From: Dryococelus australis | Taxonomy: Eukaryota > Arthropoda > Insecta > Phasmatodea > Phasmatidae | DNA length: 64,000 nucleotides | Assembly: GCA_029891345.1 (NCBI GenBank) | Contig: CM057009.1 | Span: 228,771,120-228,835,119 of the forward strand | Direction of reading: 5' to 3' | Part shown: piece by piece, positions 59,082-64,000 of the stretch | How positions within the stretch are numbered: the first letter of the stretch is position 1 | How the letters are laid out: every line of letters starts with the position of its first letter | Made by a program: the position numbers and the translations under genes | The notes under the pieces: model-generated | Told to the model about the DNA's origin: nothing | The model's database searches: none | Seen by the model: only the letters and a program-made list of their open reading frames with translations

Positions 59082-59960
59082 TTGCTTAATAATATTAATA
59101 ATAACTTACCATTGGAGAAACAAGAGGAATTGCAAAATTTGCTACACAAATACAAAGATAAATTTGCGAGCTCCAATATGGAACTTACCAAAACTAAGGA
59201 GTACAAAATAAATTTGGACCTTACTACCGATAAACCAAAACATACCAGGCCTTATCGAATTAACCCAAAATTAAGAGAACTGGTATTAACACAAATCCCA
59301 CATATGCTCGTCTCACACATTCTCACGCCGTCAGAATATCCTTACGCTGCAATGAGATTTGTCATGCAGAAACACCAGAGCGGTATTAGGTTTTTAACTG
59401 ACTTCCAACTCCTTAATCAGTATTTAAAGAAATTTCAATACTCCATCCCACGTACTGAGGACATAATCACAACACTACAAAATTCCAAATACATAAACTC
59501 AATGTACATGTTTAACAGGTTTTACACCATTCAAGTCCACAAGGAAGACCGTGAGAAACTTGTGTTCTCAGTAGATGGTGTGGGCCTCTATGAATACGCC
59601 CATAGGCCAATGGGGTTGGCCACAAGCCCTAACTATTTTCAGACCTTTGTCGACATTATGTTAGGCCTCTTACCGTGGAATGCATAGGTCGCTTTCATTG
59701 ATGATATATTTGTTATTTGGGAACACTTTCAAAGAACTTCTACAAAACATTACAAATGTTATGGAAAGACTATGTATATTCAATGTAAAAATAAACACAA
59801 ACAACTGTTCTTTCGCTCAGAAAGAAATTTAAATACTTGGACACTGAATAATACCATCAAGTATACAAAGAGACCCAGAAAAAATTGACAATATACAACA
59901 CATGACACCACCTAAAAACAGAAAACATTTAATAATATTCCTTGGGCTCATTACCTAGTT
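59082..59960 (+). pseudogene. Gypsy reverse transcriptase
   Basis: A 201-codon frame carries RPYRINPKLRE, a GIRFLTDFQLLNQY palm motif and the YAHRPMGLATSPNYFQTF segment. TAG at 59685-59687 cuts it, but the same frame goes on with AFIDDIFVIW, so the Asp pair of the catalytic box (59700-59705) is present. In the FxDD box, Phe-Ile replaces the usual Tyr-x. The first Asp of the palm lies in LTDF. Beyond 59740 the frame shifts. It copies RNA to DNA in active elements. Confidence 0.82.
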
Positions 59961-60588
59961 GCGCTGTTACATACAAGATTATGGCAACTTAGTAGAACCT
60001 TTAACGGCACTTACTAAGGGCAATGTACCATTCAAATGGCAATCACATGACCAGGAGGCATTTGACAAATTAAATGCAGCCATACACAATTCCCCAGTTT
60101 TAGCCAAATTCAATTATAGCCGCCGAACCATCTTATCTTGCGATGTGTCACAAACAGCGATTGGTGCGGTATACATGCAGGAAATACTGGGAACTAAAGA
60201 ACGTGCCATCATTGATTTTGCATCAAAATAGTTTTCCACGTATGAAAAACGCTGGTCAGCTACCAAGCAAGAACTTGCTGTAGGTAAGTACTTTGCGGCT
60301 TACTTTAAACAATATTTATACGGCCAGAAATTCATTATTGAAATGGACTATGCAAGTCTCCGCTATTTAAAAACCAAGGCCGAAGATAATGTCAGGATAC
60401 AAAAAATGGCAATAGCACTTACCGAGTATGACTTTGAGATAAAAATAGTCAGGGGAAAATTAAACATACTGGTGGATGCCATGAGTAGAATACCCATGGC
60501 AGGGAAAGCAGATACCTCTTTAATAAATAACACAAATTACACTATTAAAATGCATTATGGAATGGTACATCATTCTATAAAGCTTTAG
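59961..60588 (+). pseudogene. Gypsy RNase H and connection region
   Basis: The frame reads EPLTALTKGNVPFKWQSHDQ, then ILSCDVSQTAIGAVYMQE with the first catalytic Asp, and RWSATKQELAV with the Glu of RNase H. Further on are FIIEMDYASLRYLKT and VDAMSRIPMA. One TAG at 60229-60231 interrupts it. RNase H removes the RNA template during reverse transcription. The last part is followed by a decayed linker up to the integrase. Confidence 0.8.
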
Positions 60589-62205
60589 CCGAGGCTCTAT
60601 TTCAAAATGAAGAGATCAAAACAACTATTGCCAAACACATCACTAACAATTGGCCTTATATGAAACCACTCATCAAAAACGACCTACACACAACAGATAA
60701 GGCATGTTTGGCAAAAATGATTATAAACTAGGAATACTTAACCTTATGGGCTATCGCCAAGATTATCACTACTATATATCAGGTAAATGTAGAGATCTCC
60801 ATGGACGCACATGAGAACAAAATAAAAAAGCAACATGAATTGATCCACATCTACACTGCCAGATAGTCATAAAGCCCCAAAACAACACACAACATTACCT
60901 CCTTATACATTTACACGAACAAGAGTATATCAAATTTGAGGACGACTCACATTTACTAATAGCACCCCTTATTCTAAACACATTCGCTTTCCTCAATGAA
61001 TACGCCAATGATCCACATATTCAACTAATCAAAATTGCCCTAACTGAACCAGACAAAGCAATCCCCAAATATCGCTGTTTAGCGAGATGCTATGCCATTG
61101 CCGGAAATGGCGAGATTTATATGAAGCTAAGTATGCCAGCAGGCGAAAAAAGATTTATCCTTGTCCCCCAGTAATATGTTCCAGAGATAATCACCGTCCA
61201 CTATGGTGCACTTCTAGACGGAGGTCACTTTGGGCAATTTAAAACTTCAGATAAAATCAATAATGCCTATTAATGGGATTCTACTTATAAAGACATCACA
61301 GAATATATAAAGAATTGTCCTCTCTGCCAGAAAATTAAACCCCCCCAACCAGAAACCCATCTGTCAGATGATGGCCCCCCCCCCTTTTTAAACTCTTCCA
61401 TTCAAGGTGTCTCGATGTAAAAGGACCTTTGCAGACGTCAGCTAAGGGCAATAAGTATATATTAGTCGTTACTGAATTTTTCACTCGTCGCCCAACTGGT
61501 CAAGTCATCAGACGCCCTAACATGTGCCAATTTTGTAAAATACGTCATTCTCTAATTCGGATGCCCCAAATCAATTTTGACCGATAGAGGTACATCTTTT
61601 AATAATGAAATTATGGCACAATTATTTTAAAAACCTTCAAATAAATAAACTTCAAACCATGGTGTATAACCCCACTTGTAATGGCCTGGCAGAGCAAATA
61701 AATAAAGTCCTTTTTACAGCAGCTCACGTCATGTGCAAATGAAGTCCCCACACATTGGGATAAGTATGTCCCATATATCATATATAGTTACAATTCGACT
61801 GTCAATAGATGCACTAAGTACAGTCCCTTTTAACTGTTACACGGGGTTGAAGCAGTCCAACCTTCACATGTGATAACACATGAGTTTTCCACACGAGGTA
61901 TTGAATGGTGCGTTAAACTGAAGCTAGAGCATGAACAAGCTAGAATTAATTTGATAACATCACAGCAAAAACAGAAAGAACTCTTTGACATGAAATTCAG
62001 GAAAAACGACATTAAAATAGGACAATTCATGTGAGTTAAGAACCAGGCCAGACAAAAGTCCCTTACATTTAATTACCACGGTCCTTGCTGCATTCACGAT
62101 ACATTAGGCCCGTCTATCATTGAGATTGAAGTCCGTAAACATGGTCAAACTAAAATCGACACAGTTAACATGAGAAATGTAAAAATTGCCAATGTCCGAT
62201 GCTAA
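60589..62205 (+). pseudogene. Gypsy integrase, broken
   Basis: The linker to 61100 is decayed. Readable from 61195: YGALLDGGHFGQFKTSD with the His pair, and YIKNCPLCQKIKPP with the Cys pair of the zinc domain. The core begins LDVKGPLQTSAKGNKYILVV (first Asp) and includes LTDRGTSFNNEIM near 61568 (second Asp). The third catalytic residue is in a frame-shifted stretch around 61690 (LAEQINK). The C-terminal part after 61840 (SHVITHEFSTRGIEW, KLEHEQARINLITSQQKQ) is open, with a TAG near 62035. Stops are frequent. It would join cDNA to the genome. Confidence 0.75.
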
Positions 62206-62229
62206 TCTTACCCTTATGTTACAGGGTAT

Positions 62230-62850
62230 TATCCATCCAGAATGGGACATGCAGCAACCAGCACAGTGACCCTTGTGATGCTATTAACTCTAGGTGCCAC
62301 AGGTAAGCAGACATACCGCAACCAGCAAAGTATACCACCCACTTGGAGTCTACCCCAAATCGGAAGAAATAATTGCAGCCCCAGGGAGAAGTGCAATCGT
62401 CTTGTTCGGCTGCACCATCATGTACACAACGGCATGTGTGTCAGACAAATGCCAGATGTGCAATGTGTACCCTTCCCTTTGCAGCTGCAGAGAATGAACA
62501 CGTGAGATAGCACGAGGCCATGTGCAGTTCAGGTAAACATGACATATTCAAAAGACAGTATGCTGCCATTTTAATGGCGCCGGTGAAGCCACACTGTCAC
62601 GGTATACACAACTAAAGCTTGATGAAGGAAGAAAATTTTACTCAGTAAAATAGAGTATCAATGATAAGTGCAAAGTTTTGCACGCTGAGCTCCCATCAGT
62701 AGAGTATATTCACAGTAATCATGTTCCACTGCAAACACGTGTATTTTCTGTTCTCTCTCCAGAACATTTCAATTACATAAGTATAGCGACCATTATAGGT
62801 CTTATTGTTGCTCTTGCTTGGATGTACTATATAGTGATCATATAGTAATC
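62230..62850 (+). pseudogene. env-like ORF of the Gypsy element
   Basis: After the integrase, two overlapping frames start at 62242 and 62294. The second is Cys-rich (CTIMYTTACVSDKCQMCNVY). The 3' part, 62767-62848, encodes a C-terminal hydrophobic stretch, ISIATIIGLIVALAWMYYIV, then a short tail and stops; this looks like a membrane anchor. The position after pol, the cysteines and the anchor suggest a degenerate envelope-type glycoprotein. It is far shorter than a normal env and is broken by frame changes, and no fusion peptide can be seen. Confidence in the env call is modest. Confidence 0.4.
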
Positions 62851-64000
62851 TTATTAAACAAGGCATTACAAACAGTGTAGTTGTAACCTGTAAATGGAAA
62901 CGTGTTTTACAGGCCTTCGTCGTACAGGTATTTACTAATGGCATGCAGCCATTTTACCAACACAATTACTGCACAGTTCGATTTTTCAAGATATTATGGC
63001 GAAGTAAATATCTATGTGGTAGCACACTATATTAAGAAATGGTAATCGGAATAACAGCCCCTCTAATGGCATATATTTGTAAGGTTATGATAAATATTAA
63101 CTTCAATACTGGCAACAGAAAACATATGGTGCATCATGCGTAAATCAGGTAGCCTTAGGCTTGATATTTGCCCTTAGTGTCAAAAGTTGGCATGTATGAT
63201 TTTAGCATGCGACGAAACTCGGAGCTCATGCTAGCAGCGACAGATAGAAGATGCTCAAGAGTTAGAGTTCGCAGACAGCGATGTGTGCAAGTTCTTCCAC
63301 AGAGGATAGTAGAGTACTGCAACAGAATATTCAGTTCATTCTTTCAGCTCTAGAGAGCATTCTTAGATGGAAAGACTCCGTGCGGTGAGAATGCTATTAC
63401 ATTTATTAACTTCATTAACAAAGGGGGCCCCTTATATTTTCTGAGTTGTACTTCACACTAGTTTTAATGCATTAAATATAATTTCACTATATGCTCTGAG
63501 AATCCAGATTGAAGTACAGTATTTTTTCATGCAATTTTATTACTCTATTGTAATAAATTCTACTCATTGTGTATATTTAAATATAGCTGTAATGCACCAC
63601 ATATGTTTCCAGTAGATAATTTTGAGAATCTCAGTGAGTACAACACAGTGGCACTATTGTGGAATTTTGACCAAAAATTTGGTGCACCACCAATCCATAA
63701 TCATATACCCTTGTGGTCGGTGCCAGTTTTATTTTCTTTATAATATATTTTTGGGGGTATTTATCATTGAGGAACACATATACCCTCCCCCCTCCAACGG
63801 TCGACAGGAAACAATAGTCGCTTCCGTAGTTAATTAATACCATACTGGCACAACACAAAACAAAAGTTAGTACATAATATTTTTATGTCACCATAAATGC
63901 ATGTCTTGTAATTAACTTGTAACACCTATATTGTTCCTCTTGTAAAAACAATAACACCTTAACAAAAGGTGAAATATTATAATGTAGAAATATTATGCTC
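62851..64000. other. 3' flank of the Gypsy element, no gene recognised
   Basis: AT-rich sequence with a possible polypurine tract at 63416-63425. The 3' LTR should lie here but could not be matched to an upstream copy. Frames in 63168-63353 and 63622-63858 have no recognisable domain. Confidence 0.4.

Larger units (their letters stand above)
56850..62850 (+). mobile_element. Gypsy/Ty3 retrotransposon with env-like ORF, degenerate
   Basis: The order of domains is gag, protease, reverse transcriptase, RNase H, integrase and an env-like frame, the Ty3/Gypsy order. All are on + and each is interrupted. No pair of LTRs could be matched by eye; a purine run followed by Cs (AACAAAGGGGGCCCC, 63416-63430) could be the polypurine tract before a 3' LTR. 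With the env-like ORF it resembles errantivirus-type elements. Confidence 0.85.

Noticed and set aside
1-64000. CRISPR array, bacterial operon or riboswitch
   Set aside because: No regularly spaced direct repeats with unique spacers; introns and eukaryotic transposons show that the DNA is not prokaryotic.

Overview
This is AT-rich eukaryotic genomic DNA, most likely from an arthropod and probably an insect. No intact host gene was recognised. What can be read is mostly transposable-element and virus-derived DNA in several stages of decay. The arthropod call rests on GT-AG introns inside a PIF/Harbinger element, arthropod-style Maverick/Polinton (adintovirus-like) genes, BRO-type genes, tRNA-derived SINE-like pieces, a hAT transposase and an env-bearing Gypsy. 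I cannot name the species.

Layout. 1-7036: non-coding DNA with no recognised gene. 7037-11318: a 4.28-kb PIF/Harbinger transposon with matching terminal inverted repeats (TIRs) and a TCA duplication; its transposase (+) and MADF/Myb-like protein (-) have interleaved exons, and both are broken. 12185-43307: a 31.1-kb Maverick/Polinton, bounded by similar TIRs and a direct GGCTAG. Inside it, in order: a probable major capsid protein (-); a DUF8207-like gene, a phospholipase A2-domain protein, a membrane/protease reading frame, a fibre-like protein, a zinc ribbon and an integrase (+); a run of BRO-N genes (-); a matrix metalloproteinase with a hemopexin domain (-); a GC-rich insertion; a packaging ATPase (-); a structural-gene remnant (+); a family B DNA polymerase (-); small zinc-ribbon genes (-); and a C2H2/proline-rich gene (+). 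A 4.55-kb foldback element (38471-43023) has split the right TIR.

43308-49460: mixed repeats, a promoter-like or LTR-like GC-rich block near 45 kb, and a broken hAT (ZMYM1-like) transposase (-). About 50.2-52.8 kb: the end of a second, related Maverick, recognised by genes shared with the first and a TIR-like terminus. About 56.8-62.85 kb: a degenerate Gypsy/Ty3 element with gag, protease, RT, RNase H, integrase and an env-like ORF (+).

Together the genes of the 31-kb element make up a virus-like toolkit: capsid, maturation protease, packaging ATPase, protein-primed polymerase and integrase. It also carries accessory genes of large insect DNA viruses (BRO, MMP). Every long reading frame is interrupted, and several catalytic residues are replaced, so this is a fossil. 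The most notable content is the captured MMP-hemopexin gene, the BRO cluster, the foldback element in the TIR, and a QLAP-type repeat shared by three places.
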